Shown here one piece after another: positions 46,683 to 56,447 of a DNA stretch of 64,000 bases. This DNA comes from Rhizobiaceae bacterium (GTDB lineage: Bacteria > Pseudomonadota > Alphaproteobacteria > Rhizobiales > Rhizobiaceae). Numbering within the stretch: position 1 is the stretch's first letter; each line of letters opens with the position of its first letter. The notes below the pieces were generated by a model. The model made no database searches and had not been told where the DNA came from. It saw nothing but the letters and a program-made list of their open reading frames with translations. The stretch is taken from assembly GCA_017644105.1 (NCBI GenBank), contig JAEPMD010000003.1, forward strand, positions 1 to 64,000, given 5' to 3'. A program made the position numbers and the translations under genes.

Positions 46683-47582
46683 ATGACACGACGTAGCGCG
46701 AATTTACTTCTTTTACTGGCAGGCGCTGTATGGGGCATGGGCTTTATTGCGCAAACCACAGCCATGGATGATATCGCGCCTTATACATTTGTGGGTGCGC
46801 GTTTTGCTATTGCAAGTCTGGTCCTTATCCCATTTGCCCTTTGGGAAACCAAACGATCTGAAACACCGCTCCCAACAATTGCCTATTTTCAATTTGTCAT
46901 GATCGGTTTCGTGTTGTTTTTGGCAATGGGCCTACAGCAGGTTGGCCTTCTAACCACAACGGTAACCAATTCAGGTGTCCTGACCGGGCTTTATGTCATC
47001 TTTGTTCCAATTCTAGCGCTTTTATTGTATCGCACTGTTCCGCATTTCATCGTTTGGCCAAGCGTCATACTCACATTCGCCGGCATATATCTTTTATCTG
47101 GCGGCGCCCTCACCTCGCTCACCTATGGCGATGTGCTTACAATTGGCTGCGCAGCATGTAATGCGCTTCAAATGGTGTTCATTGCGCGCTATGCCATTAA
47201 ATATAATCGGCCAATGACATTCAGCTTCCTGCAGTTTCTATCCATCGCAGTTTTTGGCTGTCTTGTGGCCGGAACAACAGAACAAATTGCCTTCGCACCA
47301 TTGTTAAATGCGTTGCCTGAGATTTTGTATGCAGGTGTTTTCTCAAGCGCCTTGGCATTCACCATTCAGGCGGTCGCCCAGCGCTATACCACAGCCCCTC
47401 AAGCTGCGATCTTCATGTCGACCGAAGTTTTATTCGCCGCATTATTCGGCGCCATATTCCTGGGCGAACGCATTGCAATCATTGGATATTTAGGCGGTAT
47501 GCTTATCTTTACAGCAATGATTTTGACCGAAACCGTACCTTTCATGAAGTTTAATTCTTCAAGAAAATTGAGCCGTTCATAA
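46683..47582 (+). CDS. EamA-family (DMT) transporter
   Basis: 299 residues with ten hydrophobic helices in two EamA repeats (LLLAGAVWGMGFIAQ at the start; SSALAFTIQAVAQRYTTAPQAAIFMSTEVLFAALFG near the end). A drug/metabolite exporter of unknown substrate. No good ribosome site is visible right before the ATG. Diverges from the PH-domain gene. Confidence 0.92.
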   Translation: MTRRSANLLLLLAGAVWGMGFIAQTTAMDDIAPYTFVGARFAIASLVLIPFALWETKRSETPLPTIAYFQFVMIGFVLFLAMGLQQVGLLTTTVTNSGVLTGLYVIFVPILALLLYRTVPHFIVWPSVILTFAGIYLLSGGALTSLTYGDVLTIGCAACNALQMVFIARYAIKYNRPMTFSFLQFLSIAVFGCLVAGTTEQIAFAPLLNALPEILYAGVFSSALAFTIQAVAQRYTTAPQAAIFMSTEVLFAALFGAIFLGERIAIIGYLGGMLIFTAMILTETVPFMKFNSSRKLSRS

Positions 47583-47610
47583 ACCGTTCAGGTTGGAAAT
47601 TGTAGCTTAT

Positions 47611-47656
47611 CCTCACATTCAATAAACATCATGCGGCAACGTATGAAAATGTGAGG
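47611..47656 (+). promoter_or_regulatory. Hairpin that masks the ribosome-binding site of the BA14K gene
   Basis: CCTCACATT (47611-47619) is exactly complementary to AATGTGAGG (47648-47656). The second arm contains the GAGG ribosome-binding site, eight bases before the ATG at 47665, so a transcript starting upstream of 47611 could hide its own start site. Confidence 0.6.
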
Positions 47657-47664
47657 TAAAAACC

Positions 47665-48096
47665 ATGAGCAAAATTGTAAAATCATTTATCATCGCAGCT
47701 TCAATCGCAAGCGTGTCAGTTTCAGCAACTGCACCTGTGCAGGCGCATGATATTTACAAAAAACATCATCACAGACATGTCGTTAAAAAGCATAATAATG
47801 ATGCAGTTGTCTGGGGCATCATTGGTTTGGCAGCTGGTGCAATCATCGCAAATAGCGCAAATAACCACCGCAAGACACATGTTTATCGCCAACCTGTACC
47901 GCAAACAATCTATCCAGGTGCAAATCATTATCCGGCGGCGCCCAAGAAACACTATCGCACGCATTCTTATGTGAGCTATGAACCTTGGAGCCAAGGCTGG
48001 TACAATTATTGTTCGCAAAAATACCGCTCATTTAATCCCAAAAAAGGTACATTCCGCGGCTATGATGGCAAAGACCACTTCTGCGTTGTCAAATAA
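47665..48096 (+). CDS. BA14K-family secreted protein
   Basis: 143 residues. Signal peptide (about 1-27, ending PVQA), a His/Lys-rich stretch (KKHHHRHVVKKH, about 31-43), a hydrophobic segment (about 48-62) and a C-terminal BA14K signature, WYNYCSQKYRSFNPKKGTFRGYDGKDHFC, with the two cysteines. The Brucella 14-kDa protein of this family is an immunoreactive surface or periplasmic protein with lectin-like properties; role here unknown. Confidence 0.85.
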   Translation: MSKIVKSFIIAASIASVSVSATAPVQAHDIYKKHHHRHVVKKHNNDAVVWGIIGLAAGAIIANSANNHRKTHVYRQPVPQTIYPGANHYPAAPKKHYRTHSYVSYEPWSQGWYNYCSQKYRSFNPKKGTFRGYDGKDHFCVVK

Positions 48097-48103
48097 GACT
48101 TGA

Positions 48104-48751
48104 TCAAAGACCGGTCAGGAAAGGATTTGAACGTCTTTCCTGGCCGATTTGCCCACCCGGGCCATGGCCACATATAAAGCCAACATGATCACCGAGCGGA
48201 AAGACTTTATCGCGAATGGAATCTAATAATTGTTGGTGATTGCCACCTGGCAAATCTGTCCGACCAATTGATCCGGAAAACAACACATCACCCACATGTG
48301 CAAAACCATTAGCTTCATTATAAAAGATGACATGACCAGGCGCATGACCGGGACAATGCAAAACTTTGAACTTGTGTCCTGAAAATTCAACTTCATCACC
48401 CTCATTAAGCCAAGTATTGGATGTCACATTTTTTACATCCATCGTCACACCAAACATTTGCGCTTGATCTTCTAGCCCGGAAAGAAGCGTAACATCGTCT
48501 TCATGCGGCCCCAAAAGTGGCACATCTAGTTTTTCTTTAAGCTCCTCTGCTCCGCCAGCATGATCAATATGCCCATGGGTGAGCCAAATCGCACTAATTT
48601 TGAGCCCAGCGTCTTCGATTGCCTTTAAAATATGAGGCACGTCGCCACCGGGGTCGACCACAACGCCCTCTTTACTCTCTTCGTCGAACAAAATCGTGCA
48701 ATTTTGCTGAAATGGTGTGACTGGAACGATGAGTGCGCGGAGTTCAGACAT
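48104..48751 (-). CDS. MBL-fold metallo-hydrolase (glyoxalase II-like)
   Basis: 215 residues from the ATG at 48751 (MSELRALIVPVTP), with AGGA before it. The metal-binding motif THGHIDHAGG and later His residues (HCPGHAPGHVIFY, FICGHGPGG) and the Asp in VGDVLFSGSIGRTDLPGG are the YcbL/glyoxalase II-type set. Probably a hydroxyacylglutathione hydrolase-like enzyme; substrate unproven. Confidence 0.88.
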   Translation of the reverse strand: MSELRALIVPVTPFQQNCTILFDEESKEGVVVDPGGDVPHILKAIEDAGLKISAIWLTHGHIDHAGGAEELKEKLDVPLLGPHEDDVTLLSGLEDQAQMFGVTMDVKNVTSNTWLNEGDEVEFSGHKFKVLHCPGHAPGHVIFYNEANGFAHVGDVLFSGSIGRTDLPGGNHQQLLDSIRDKVFPLGDHVGFICGHGPGGQIGQERRSNPFLTGL

Positions 48752-48936
48752 GAAATAATCCTTCAATATTGGTCCAGAGCATATTGCACATTATTTACCT
48801 CTTCGGCAGTCGAAATCGTATGGCAAGGTGATTTTACATTCAGTAAAATACCGGAATTGTGAAATCATGTATTTGCCGTATTTTATGTGCTAGCATCTTT
48901 GGCGAGGTTTTCTAAAAACATCAGTAGGGGGATGTT

Positions 48937-49215
48937 ATGGATTTTCTACCACTCATCATTCAAATAGTGACGGGCATCATTGGCGGGCATGCAGTTAGTG
49001 GCGCCTTAAAACAAACTGTGCTCGGAAAGATTGGTCGCTCGATCGCTGGTGCGCTTGGCGGCGTTGGGGGAACAGCAATTCTTGCAAGTTTAGGGGCTGG
49101 TGATATGACAAGTGCAATGGGTGCGCTCGCGGGCAGTGCGATCAGCGGTGTTGTGGGCGGCGGCATTGTATCGGGTGGCATTGGCGCCATTATTGGTTTG
49201 CTGAAAAAGAGATAG
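48937..49215 (+). CDS. Small Gly/Ala-rich membrane protein
   Basis: 92 residues, mostly hydrophobic with small residues (GGVGGTAILASLGAGD, SAISGVVGGGIVSGGIGAIIGLL), predicting two or three short membrane helices with glycine-zipper character. Resembles uncharacterised alphaproteobacterial membrane proteins. AACATC (48917-48922) and GATGTT (48931-48936) flank the AGGGGG ribosome site just before the ATG, presenting it in a loop. Confidence 0.7.
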   Translation: MDFLPLIIQIVTGIIGGHAVSGALKQTVLGKIGRSIAGALGGVGGTAILASLGAGDMTSAMGALAGSAISGVVGGGIVSGGIGAIIGLLKKR

Positions 49216-49218
49216 CAT

Positions 49219-49242
49219 TAAAAAAGGCGGCAATCGCCGCCT
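49219..49242 (-). terminator. Intrinsic terminator of ilvE
   Basis: GGCGGC (49226-49231) pairs with GCCGCC (49236-49241) around AATC; six T follow on the minus strand. Confidence 0.92.
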
Positions 49243-49267
49243 CAATCAAACTTGAATGTTGCAGAAC

Positions 49268-50158
49268 TTATTCCGCAGCTTGCAAATTCGGTGTCACTTC
49301 ATTGGTGTAATCATCCATCAATGTCTGGATAATTGTGCCAACTTCGAACTTATATTCACCGATTTCAGACACCGGTGTGACTTCAGCCGCAGTGCCGGTT
49401 AGGAAGCAACCTTCAAAGCCCGCCATTTCCTCCGGCATGGTCACGCGCTCAACCACTTCAATATTTCGACGCTTGGCCAAATCAATAACGGTTTGGCGTG
49501 TGATACCATTTAAGAAACAGTCTGGTTTTGGCGTATGAATTTTCCCATCTTGAATGAAGAAGACATTTGCACCAGTTGCTTCAGCAATCTGTCCGCGCCA
49601 GTCGAGCATCAAGGCATCTGCATAACCTTTTGATTCCGCCATATGCTTTGACAAGGTGCAGATCATGTAAAGTCCAGCAGCTTTGGAAAAGCTTGGAATA
49701 GAACGTGGATCAGGACGACAATAATCGGCCATGGTTAAACGCAGACCTTTCAGGCGTTGCTCAGGATCGAAATAACTCGGCCAAGCCCATACGGCGATCG
49801 CAAGATTAATCTTGTTCGATTGCGCTGAAATACCCATCATCTCAGACCCACGCCAAGCGATCGGACGAATATATGCGTCCTTGAGCCCCTGACGTTTGAG
49901 CGCTTCAATGCACGCGGCATCAATTTCATCTGCTGTATATGGAATTTCAAATCCGAGATAATCTGCTGATTTGATCAGTCGATCTGTGTGTTCACGCAAT
50001 TTAAAAATTTCGCCACCATAGGCGCGTTCACCTTCAAAAACTGCACTCGCATAATGCAGGCCATGACTGAGCACGTGAACTTGTGCATCCTTCCAGTCGA
50101 CAAATTCTCCATTATACCAGATTTCACCATCTAGTTGATCAAACGGCGTTGATGCCAT
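49268..50158 (-). CDS. ilvE: Branched-chain amino acid aminotransferase IlvE
   Basis: 296 residues from the ATG at 50158, which has GGAGG before it; the open frame runs 19 codons further without support. Class IV PLP fold: GEIWYNGEFVDWKDA, HGLHYASAVFEGERAY, YIRPIAWRG, and EATGANVFFIQDG with FLNGITRQTVI. Final step of Leu/Ile/Val synthesis. Its neighbour across the promoter is a MarR regulator. Confidence 0.92.
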   Translation of the reverse strand: MASTPFDQLDGEIWYNGEFVDWKDAQVHVLSHGLHYASAVFEGERAYGGEIFKLREHTDRLIKSADYLGFEIPYTADEIDAACIEALKRQGLKDAYIRPIAWRGSEMMGISAQSNKINLAIAVWAWPSYFDPEQRLKGLRLTMADYCRPDPRSIPSFSKAAGLYMICTLSKHMAESKGYADALMLDWRGQIAEATGANVFFIQDGKIHTPKPDCFLNGITRQTVIDLAKRRNIEVVERVTMPEEMAGFEGCFLTGTAAEVTPVSEIGEYKFEVGTIIQTLMDDYTNEVTPNLQAAE

Positions 50159-50364
50159 CTTACTTCCTCCAACGCACACAAATAGCTGTTGCGCATCACA
50201 ATTACACAAGCTCAATCGGGTTACTGATTGATCGATTAGTCATATTTAAGGCAATTTTTGAAGTTTTATTAAAAAAATTGGGCTCCCAAACATGCTTTAG
50301 ATTAACAATCCGCGAAATATGTGTCAATAAGGCTGACGTATTATGTAAACTCTTGGAGCAGCGC

Positions 50365-50841
50365 ATGCGCGGCGAAAAAACAGAAATTCTTGAAGTCTCG
50401 GATACAGATATCGATCCGAAGGAAAACTTTGAGATCGATTATGAAATTATCGAAGCCATGTTTTTTGCCTATCGCGATTTCGTCTCTGATCCGGATCTGG
50501 TTCTCAAAGAGTTTAATTTTGGCAGAGCTCACCACCGCATCATCCATTTTGTTAGCAGGCAACCAGGATTAACAGTGGCAGAATTGCTTGAGATCTTGAA
50601 CATTACCAAGCAAAGTTTGGCCAAAGTTCTAAAACAACTGATCCAAACCGGTTTCATCAAGCAAGAAACAGATCACGAAGACCGCAGGCAACGGCATTTA
50701 TACACAACACAAAAAGGTCAAAAACTTGCCTTAAAGCTCTCCCGGCAACAATCTCGCCGAATCTCTCTCGCGCTTAAAGAAATGGCGCCAGAGGATCGGA
50801 ATACGATTTTGTCGTTTTTGAATGGGATGCACAACAAATAG
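50365..50841 (+). CDS. MarR-family regulator (PetP-like)
   Basis: 158 residues from the ATG at 50365, with GGAG eight bases upstream; longer frames run back into ilvE. A MarR winged helix is clear (FGRAHHRIIHFVSRQPGLTVAELLEILNITKQSLAKVLKQL and DRRQRHLYTTQKGQKL). It is immediately followed by a response regulator and histidine kinase, the petP-petR order known from Rhodobacter. Confidence 0.85.
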   Translation: MRGEKTEILEVSDTDIDPKENFEIDYEIIEAMFFAYRDFVSDPDLVLKEFNFGRAHHRIIHFVSRQPGLTVAELLEILNITKQSLAKVLKQLIQTGFIKQETDHEDRRQRHLYTTQKGQKLALKLSRQQSRRISLALKEMAPEDRNTILSFLNGMHNK

Positions 50842-50847
50842 GAAGGT

Positions 50848-51582
50848 GTGTCCCAAAACAGAAAAAAAGGATGGGATGCAAAATTGGTTGATGATGTGAT
50901 TGATGATGGGGCTAAACATATCTTGGTGGTGGATGATGATACTCGAATTCGAGATCTATTAAGGCGCTATCTTGCTTCGAGCGGTTTCAGAGTAACAACA
51001 GCATCAGATGCAAGTCAGGCAAGACGCAAACTTGAAGGTATGGATTTTGACCTTCTCATTGTCGATGTCATGATGCCGGGAGAAAGCGGCATTTCACTCA
51101 CCGCTTCACTGCACAAAATTAAAGAAGTTCCGATTTTAATGCTTACCGCGTTATCAGAAGTGGAATCACGTATTTCGGGCCTTGAAGCAGGCGCAGATGA
51201 TTATCTAGGCAAACCTTTTGACCCAAAAGAGCTGGTGCTCCGAATTAACGCGATCCTCAGACGCGGTGGCTCCCCAGAAACGCCAACCATTCAGCAAGTT
51301 ATGTTTGGGCCCTACACTTTCGTGCTTGAGACACGCGAGTTGAAAATGAATGGCGAAGCGGTTCATTTAACCGACCGTGAAAAAGAGCTTATGTCGATCT
51401 TCTCAAGCAAACCGGGCGAAACCATTCATCGCATGGAATTGGCTGGAGAAGATCAATCTGTTGGAGACCGAACCATCGATGTTCAAATCAATCGTTTGCG
51501 CCGCCGCATAGAAGATAATCCTGCCGAGCCTACATGGTTGCAAACCGTACGAGGTATTGGTTATCGCTTAGCAGTTGAATAA
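50848..51582 (+). CDS. OmpR-family response regulator (PetR-like)
   Basis: 244 residues from a GTG at 50848 with AGGAAGG before it. Receiver domain (about 25-140; acidic pair in VVDDDTRIRDLL, phospho-acceptor Asp in LLIVDVMMPGESG, Lys in LGKPFDP) and C-terminal winged helix (VHLTDREKELMSIFSSKPGETIHR ... VGDRTIDVQINRLRRRIE). Six bases after the MarR gene, so cotranscribed; the kinase follows. Confidence 0.92.
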   Translation: MSQNRKKGWDAKLVDDVIDDGAKHILVVDDDTRIRDLLRRYLASSGFRVTTASDASQARRKLEGMDFDLLIVDVMMPGESGISLTASLHKIKEVPILMLTALSEVESRISGLEAGADDYLGKPFDPKELVLRINAILRRGGSPETPTIQQVMFGPYTFVLETRELKMNGEAVHLTDREKELMSIFSSKPGETIHRMELAGEDQSVGDRTIDVQINRLRRRIEDNPAEPTWLQTVRGIGYRLAVE

Positions 51583-51676
51583 CAGATTGGGAATTTATCG
51601 CCTTCGACCGTTTTATTTCAGCACAGTTTTGCTTTATAGCTAAAGAAAGTGCTGGCTGGAGTAAAAGACAATCTAA

Positions 51677-53059
51677 ATGGCAACGATCGAATCAATCCGA
51701 CGAGAGTATGAGCGTTACCCACCTACAGGTAAACGGCGTTTCACCAGATGGTTACGCAGGCGCATCCCTACGGGTCTATATGCGCGTTCTTTGCTCATCA
51801 TTATTGTGCCGATGGTATTGTTGCAGTCCGTTGTTGCTTTTGTCTTTATGGAGCGTCACTGGCAAACTGTGACACAAAGACTTTCAACCGCGGTGACGCG
51901 AGATATCGCCGCGATTGTTGATATGCTTGCTACTTATCCGGAGGACAGCAATTATGAAGAAATTGTGCGAATTGCGCGTGACCGCCTCGACTTAAATATT
52001 GCAATCGAACCCGGCACAACTCTACCGCCACCGCGGCCAAAGCCATTTTTTTCATTCCTTGATCAAACGCTCAGCGATGAAATAACCAAGCAAGTCCAAC
52101 TACCTTTCTGGATCGACACGGTCGGTGATTCCAGTCTTGTAGAAATACGCATTCAGCTTGGCGCTGAGGTGTTGCAGGTCTTTGCGCGGCGCAGTCAGGC
52201 CTATGCCTCAAACACCCATATATTCCTGCTGTGGATGGTCGGAACATCACTGGTATTGCTATTGATTTCCATCCTGTTCTTAAGGGGGCAAATCAGACCT
52301 ATTTTGCGACTGGCAGATGCGGCGGAAAAATTTGGTAAAGGTCAGCCCACACCTGAGGACTTCAGGCCAAGAGGCGCTGACGAGGTTCGCAGGGCGGGCC
52401 TTGCATTCATTCGCATGCGCGAACGGATTGAAAAACAGATTGAGCAAAGAACCGCCATGCTTTCCGGGGTCAGCCATGATTTACGGACTGTACTGACGCG
52501 TTTTCGCCTACAATTGGCGATTTTGGGCGATGACGATGAAATCAAGAGCCTTGATCAGGATGTTAAAGACATGCAGTCTATGCTCGAGGGCTATTTAGCA
52601 TTTACAAAAGGCGAAGCAGAGGAAGACTTTGGTTCTATTGACCTTAATGCACTTGTGGCCAAGTTAGAAAAGGATGGCAAATTACTGGGCAAGGAAGTTA
52701 CAAGCTCAGTATCAGGCATTAGTAAAGCTGATGTGCGCCCAAGCGCCTTCACCCGTTTGATAAACAATCTGTTTTCCAACGCCTGTCGATACGGGAACAA
52801 AGTCAATATATCTGTCAGGTCAGATGCCGCGTGGCTAGTCTTTACCGTTGAAGATGATGGACCGGGCATTCCAGAAGCATCCCGCGAAGATGTGTTCCGT
52901 CCATTTTTCCGACTGGATGAGGCCCGAAATCAAGATGAACAAGGCACAGGTCTCGGTCTCTCGATTGCCCAAGACATTGCACGCAGTCACGGCGGCGATA
53001 TTACGCTTTCTGAAAGCGATTTAGGAGGATTGAAAGCAACCGTACGTGTGCCTGCTTAG
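51677..53059 (+). CDS. EnvZ-like sensor histidine kinase
   Basis: 460 residues: two membrane helices (about 35-58 and 182-200) enclosing a periplasmic sensor, a HAMP domain (about 202-255), a dimerisation domain with the phospho-His in SGVSHDLRTVLTRFR, and a catalytic ATPase (NNLFSNACRYGN, EDDGPGIPEASREDVFRPFFRLD, GTGLGLSIAQDIARSHGG). Partner of the preceding response regulator. Confidence 0.92.
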   Translation: MATIESIRREYERYPPTGKRRFTRWLRRRIPTGLYARSLLIIIVPMVLLQSVVAFVFMERHWQTVTQRLSTAVTRDIAAIVDMLATYPEDSNYEEIVRIARDRLDLNIAIEPGTTLPPPRPKPFFSFLDQTLSDEITKQVQLPFWIDTVGDSSLVEIRIQLGAEVLQVFARRSQAYASNTHIFLLWMVGTSLVLLLISILFLRGQIRPILRLADAAEKFGKGQPTPEDFRPRGADEVRRAGLAFIRMRERIEKQIEQRTAMLSGVSHDLRTVLTRFRLQLAILGDDDEIKSLDQDVKDMQSMLEGYLAFTKGEAEEDFGSIDLNALVAKLEKDGKLLGKEVTSSVSGISKADVRPSAFTRLINNLFSNACRYGNKVNISVRSDAAWLVFTVEDDGPGIPEASREDVFRPFFRLDEARNQDEQGTGLGLSIAQDIARSHGGDITLSESDLGGLKATVRVPA

Positions 53060-53066
53060 GGCAAAC

Positions 53067-53408
53067 TTACATAAGGCGTTCGCCGTTAGGAATGTCATGC
53101 GACACACCGGCGAGCACAATCGCTCCGTCTTTGTCGGCAAATCCAAGGGTTAAAACTTCTGACATAAAAGGACCGATTTGGCGCGGCGGGAAATTCACCA
53201 CCGCCATAACCTGACGACCAACAAGATCTTCTGGCTTATAATGCACAGTGATCTGCGCAGATGTCTTTTTAATCCCAACTTCTGGACCGAAATCAATTTT
53301 CATTTTTATCGCTGGCTTACGAGCTTCAGGAAAAGGATTGGCTTCAATCACCGTACCCATTCGAATATCAACTTTTTCAAAATCTTCCCAAGCGATAAAA
53401 TCAGACAT
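53067..53408 (-). CDS. csaA: CsaA-type tRNA-binding protein
   Basis: 113 residues forming a single OB-fold tRNA-binding domain ([64 protein letters not shown]). CsaA is a dimeric secretion-related chaperone and tRNA binder. Its start codon overlaps the proC stop by one base, so they are coupled. Confidence 0.9.
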   Translation of the reverse strand: MSDFIAWEDFEKVDIRMGTVIEANPFPEARKPAIKMKIDFGPEVGIKKTSAQITVHYKPEDLVGRQVMAVVNFPPRQIGPFMSEVLTLGFADKDGAIVLAGVSHDIPNGERLM

Positions 53409-54223
53409 TATTTTGCAAGCTCCTCTGAACGGTTTTTTGCCGCCATAATGGCACGGTCAAATATGGTTTGCATCCCTTCTTCTTCGGCCATTAACACAGC
53501 CAATGCTGCAGCAGTTGTACCGCCCGGAGACGTTACATTTTTACGCAATGTGCTTGCATCATTGTCCGATTGTCGCATCAGCTCCCCTGCCCCTGACACC
53601 GTTTCCCGCGCCAAACGCATGGCAAGCTCAGGCTCAAGCCCAGCTTTGATGCCAGCTTGCGCCATCACCTCTGCAAGCAAAAATACATAAGCCGGTCCAC
53701 TGCCGGACACAGCTGTCACAGCATCTATGGTTTTTTCATCTTCCAGCCATTCGACCGGACCGCAAACAGATAAAAGCTGCGTAATAAGCGCACGATCGTC
53801 ATCCGACAATCCGTCTTCTGCCATAACACCTGTGATTCCGCGCCCAATCATTGCTGGCGTGTTCGGCATGGCGCGTACAACGAGACCTTCAGCAATATGG
53901 GATTTGATTACGGCAATCGTGGTTCCAGCAGCAATACTCACAATCAACGTGTTTTCATCCACACAAGGTAAAACAGAAGGCAGAACCTTCTCCATCATTT
54001 GCGGTTTAATCGCTAATATCAAAACCGATGCTTTGGCGTCTGTTGGTACGCTAGGCCCATAATTCACACCGCGCGCATCCAGCAACTGCTTCATGTCATC
54101 GCTTAACCCTGGGTCAGCCACAACGATCGGTGCAACATCCAAGTCATGGTCTAACCAGCCGCGCAAGACTGCGCCGCCCATATTTCCAGCACCTAGCAGG
54201 ACGATCGGACGATTGTCAGACAT
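53408..54223 (-). CDS. proC: Pyrroline-5-carboxylate reductase ProC
   Basis: Last step of proline synthesis. 271 residues: the Rossmann [14 protein letters not shown] (about 11-24), [40 protein letters not shown], and the C-terminal [15 protein letters not shown] and [11 protein letters not shown] segments. It directly abuts the upstream YbjN-like gene and overlaps csaA. Confidence 0.95.
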   Translation of the reverse strand: MSDNRPIVLLGAGNMGGAVLRGWLDHDLDVAPIVVADPGLSDDMKQLLDARGVNYGPSVPTDAKASVLILAIKPQMMEKVLPSVLPCVDENTLIVSIAAGTTIAVIKSHIAEGLVVRAMPNTPAMIGRGITGVMAEDGLSDDDRALITQLLSVCGPVEWLEDEKTIDAVTAVSGSGPAYVFLLAEVMAQAGIKAGLEPELAMRLARETVSGAGELMRQSDNDASTLRKNVTSPGGTTAAALAVLMAEEEGMQTIFDRAIMAAKNRSEELAK

Positions 54224-54724
54224 TTAAGCCGATCCTTGGGTCTCAAACATAACAAGATCAATAGCGCGTTGCGCATCAAGCCCGGCCCATGCAACGAATT
54301 GGAAAGACTGGAAATAGGCTTCACAAGATTCAACTGCACTTGCAAGCAGGCTTTCCACCTGCTGGCTTGTTGGCTCTGCTCCACCTGACAATAACAGTGA
54401 CTGACGGAAAATCATGACATTGTCTTTGAGCCACATATCAAAATGTCCCATAAGAACTTGCCCATTGATCAAAGAGATCAATTTCAACAGTTCAAATGAT
54501 CTGTTTTCCTGAACATTAAAATCAAATGCACATGCAATATGCAGCGCTTCATGGGCTTCCAACCAAGAGAATGAAATCTGATAATTTGCCCATTCACCTT
54601 CGATGATCATGGCGATCTCATCATCACAGGAACGTTCGAAAGACCAATCGTTGTTTGCCGCAACAAATTCGATCACGTCTACCGGGTTAGAATGCCGTTC
54701 AATATCTAACTCAACCAAATTCAT
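54224..54724 (-). CDS. YbjN-domain protein
   Basis: 166 residues from the ATG at 54724, which has GAGG seven bases upstream; a GTG precedes it by one codon. The YbjN-type fold is recognised by the repeated pattern NDWSFERSCDDEIAMIIEGEWANYQISFSWLEAHEALHIACAFD and the QVLMGHFDMWLKDNVMIFRQSLLLSGG core. Such proteins resemble type III chaperones; role unknown. Its stop meets the proC start, so this is the first gene of a three-gene unit with proC and csaA. Confidence 0.82.
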   Translation of the reverse strand: MNLVELDIERHSNPVDVIEFVAANNDWSFERSCDDEIAMIIEGEWANYQISFSWLEAHEALHIACAFDFNVQENRSFELLKLISLINGQVLMGHFDMWLKDNVMIFRQSLLLSGGAEPTSQQVESLLASAVESCEAYFQSFQFVAWAGLDAQRAIDLVMFETQGSA

Positions 54725-55069
54725 CACAAAGCCTCTTATGCCTTAAAGCTCTTGTTCGCGACAACGCGAGCTCAAAAACTAATAACCATCAATTCTATAT
54801 TTAGGAGTCTGAACCATTAAGCCTTTGCGAGGCTTACCGAACAGAAATCCGAATCATCTATAAGAATCAGTGTATAAGAGCAGATTCAGCATGCCATCCC
54901 CCGATGCTGAAAAATATTTTTATGAGGCTTATTTCCAATTACCAAATTGATTCCACAGTCGTTTGTAAATGACTCAGGAATAAGGGTTTTTTGGAACTCC
55001 ACAGGACGCTGCGCCCTGGGGAAAAAAAATATGGATAAAGTATTTAAAAGATTCAGAGCGTTAGTCTGA
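54725..55069. other. Non-coding region with hairpins upstream of the YbjN gene
   Basis: 345 bases. On the minus strand the leader of the YbjN gene has AAGCCTC (54835-54829), which can pair locally with AGGCT (54824-54820) or, as an alternative, with the ribosome-site segment GAGGCTT (54735-54729). TTCAGCAT (54885-54892) and ATGCTGAA (54904-54911) form an 8-bp stem followed on the plus strand by AAATATTTTT, terminator-like for an unknown plus-strand transcript. No gene is supported. Confidence 0.5.
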
Positions 55070-55363
55070 TCATGCTTTTGGTTTGCGTGTTGTTGTTTTT
55101 GTCGGTTTTTTGCTAGCAGCTAACTGAGTCTCCAACTCATCGATGCGTGCTTTGAGTGCGTCATTTTCTTCCCGTGCTTTTACGGCCATTTCGCGCACCG
55201 CATCAAATTCATCACGCTTGACGATATCAGCATTATTTAAGAAACGCTCAAACTGACTTTGAAGCGCTGTTTCAGCTTCTTTGGCGACACCTTGCGCAGC
55301 GCCAGCTGCGTCCGTCATGAGTTTCGCAAATTCATCGAAAATTCGATTTGGACCCTGGTTCAT
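55070..55363 (-). CDS. UbiK/BMFP-family accessory factor
   Basis: 97 residues: an amphipathic N-terminal helix (NRIFDEFAKLMTDAAGAAQGV) followed by a C-terminal coiled coil (FDAVREMAVKAREENDALKARIDELETQLAA) and a Lys/Thr-rich tail. This is the BMFP/UbiK architecture, a trimeric ubiquinone-synthesis accessory factor in E. coli that interacts with membranes. Diverges from lgt. Confidence 0.82.
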   Translation of the reverse strand: MNQGPNRIFDEFAKLMTDAAGAAQGVAKEAETALQSQFERFLNNADIVKRDEFDAVREMAVKAREENDALKARIDELETQLAASKKPTKTTTRKPKA

Positions 55364-55587
55364 ATTCTTCGCCTCATTCTATGATGTGCCATTCGGCAAC
55401 ATTTCTATACTTGAAGTAAGGTTTACCATGGGATTTTGCAAGAAATTTTACCGTATAAATAGTGGGCAAATCACCGCAAGTTGACCACGCTCGCCTTGAC
55501 CAGAACACAAACTCAACGCATTGTCGCGCACGCGTTTTCGCTTAGAAAACCTGTCATAGATACATAAAACTCAGGCTGGACCAGTTC

Positions 55588-56439
55588 TTGGACATATATT
55601 TACTTCCCTTCTCGCTATTAACATTCCCAGACATTGATCCGGTTATTTTCTCTATCGGTCCGTTTGATGTAAGATGGTATGGCCTTGCTTATGTGGCAGG
55701 CATTTTGTTGGGTTGGGCCTATGCACGCGAATTACAAAAGCGAAGCCAACTCTGGCCCAATAACCAGCAAGCCATGAAAATGATTGATCTGGATGACTTC
55801 GTCTTATGGGCCGCAATCGGCATCGTTGCCGGCGGGCGGATCGGATACATCTTATTCTATGATTTTGCATCAATCCTCGAAAATCCTGCACGCATAATAG
55901 AGGTATGGAATGGAGGCATGTCATTTCATGGCGGCGTTGTTGGCACTGTCTTGGCCATGATGCTCTTTGCGTATTTACGAAAGTTCAGCGTTTGGAGCCT
56001 GTTTGACATTGTCTGTGCGGCAGCGCCGGTTGGCATTTTCTTTGGCCGCATAGCCAACTTCATCAATGGCGAGCTTTGGGGTAGATTATCTTCAGCGCCT
56101 TGGGCATTTGTGTTCCCGGAAGGCGGCCCTTTTCCGCGCCACCCGTCTCAGCTTTATGAAGCCCTCCTGGAAGGTATTGCCCTATTCTTAATCCTGATGG
56201 TGCTGTGTCTTGTGTTTAAAAAACTCAAGCAACCAGGTTTCATCGCTGGCGCTTTTATCTTCGGTTATGGTTGCGCCAGAATATTCGTTGAGTTCTTCCG
56301 AGAGCCAGATGCACATATCGGATTTTTATTCGGTGGCTGGTTCACAATGGGCATGCTTCTTTCCGTTCCACTGCTTGCGATAGGTGTATGGGGTATGCTA
56401 ACTGCATCATCGCGGGAAAAAACAGTTAAATCGGAATAG
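55588..56439 (+). CDS. lgt: Prolipoprotein diacylglyceryl transferase Lgt
   Basis: Membrane enzyme for the first step of lipoprotein maturation. 283 residues from a TTG at 55588; no ATG precedes the conserved [22 protein letters not shown]. Seven hydrophobic helices and the Lgt signature [11 protein letters not shown], with [15 protein letters not shown] and [13 protein letters not shown], are present. The two lipoproteins in this window would be substrates. Confidence 0.92.
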   Translation: MDIYLLPFSLLTFPDIDPVIFSIGPFDVRWYGLAYVAGILLGWAYARELQKRSQLWPNNQQAMKMIDLDDFVLWAAIGIVAGGRIGYILFYDFASILENPARIIEVWNGGMSFHGGVVGTVLAMMLFAYLRKFSVWSLFDIVCAAAPVGIFFGRIANFINGELWGRLSSAPWAFVFPEGGPFPRHPSQLYEALLEGIALFLILMVLCLVFKKLKQPGFIAGAFIFGYGCARIFVEFFREPDAHIGFLFGGWFTMGMLLSVPLLAIGVWGMLTASSREKTVKSE

Positions 56440-56447
56440 CTTAAAAC

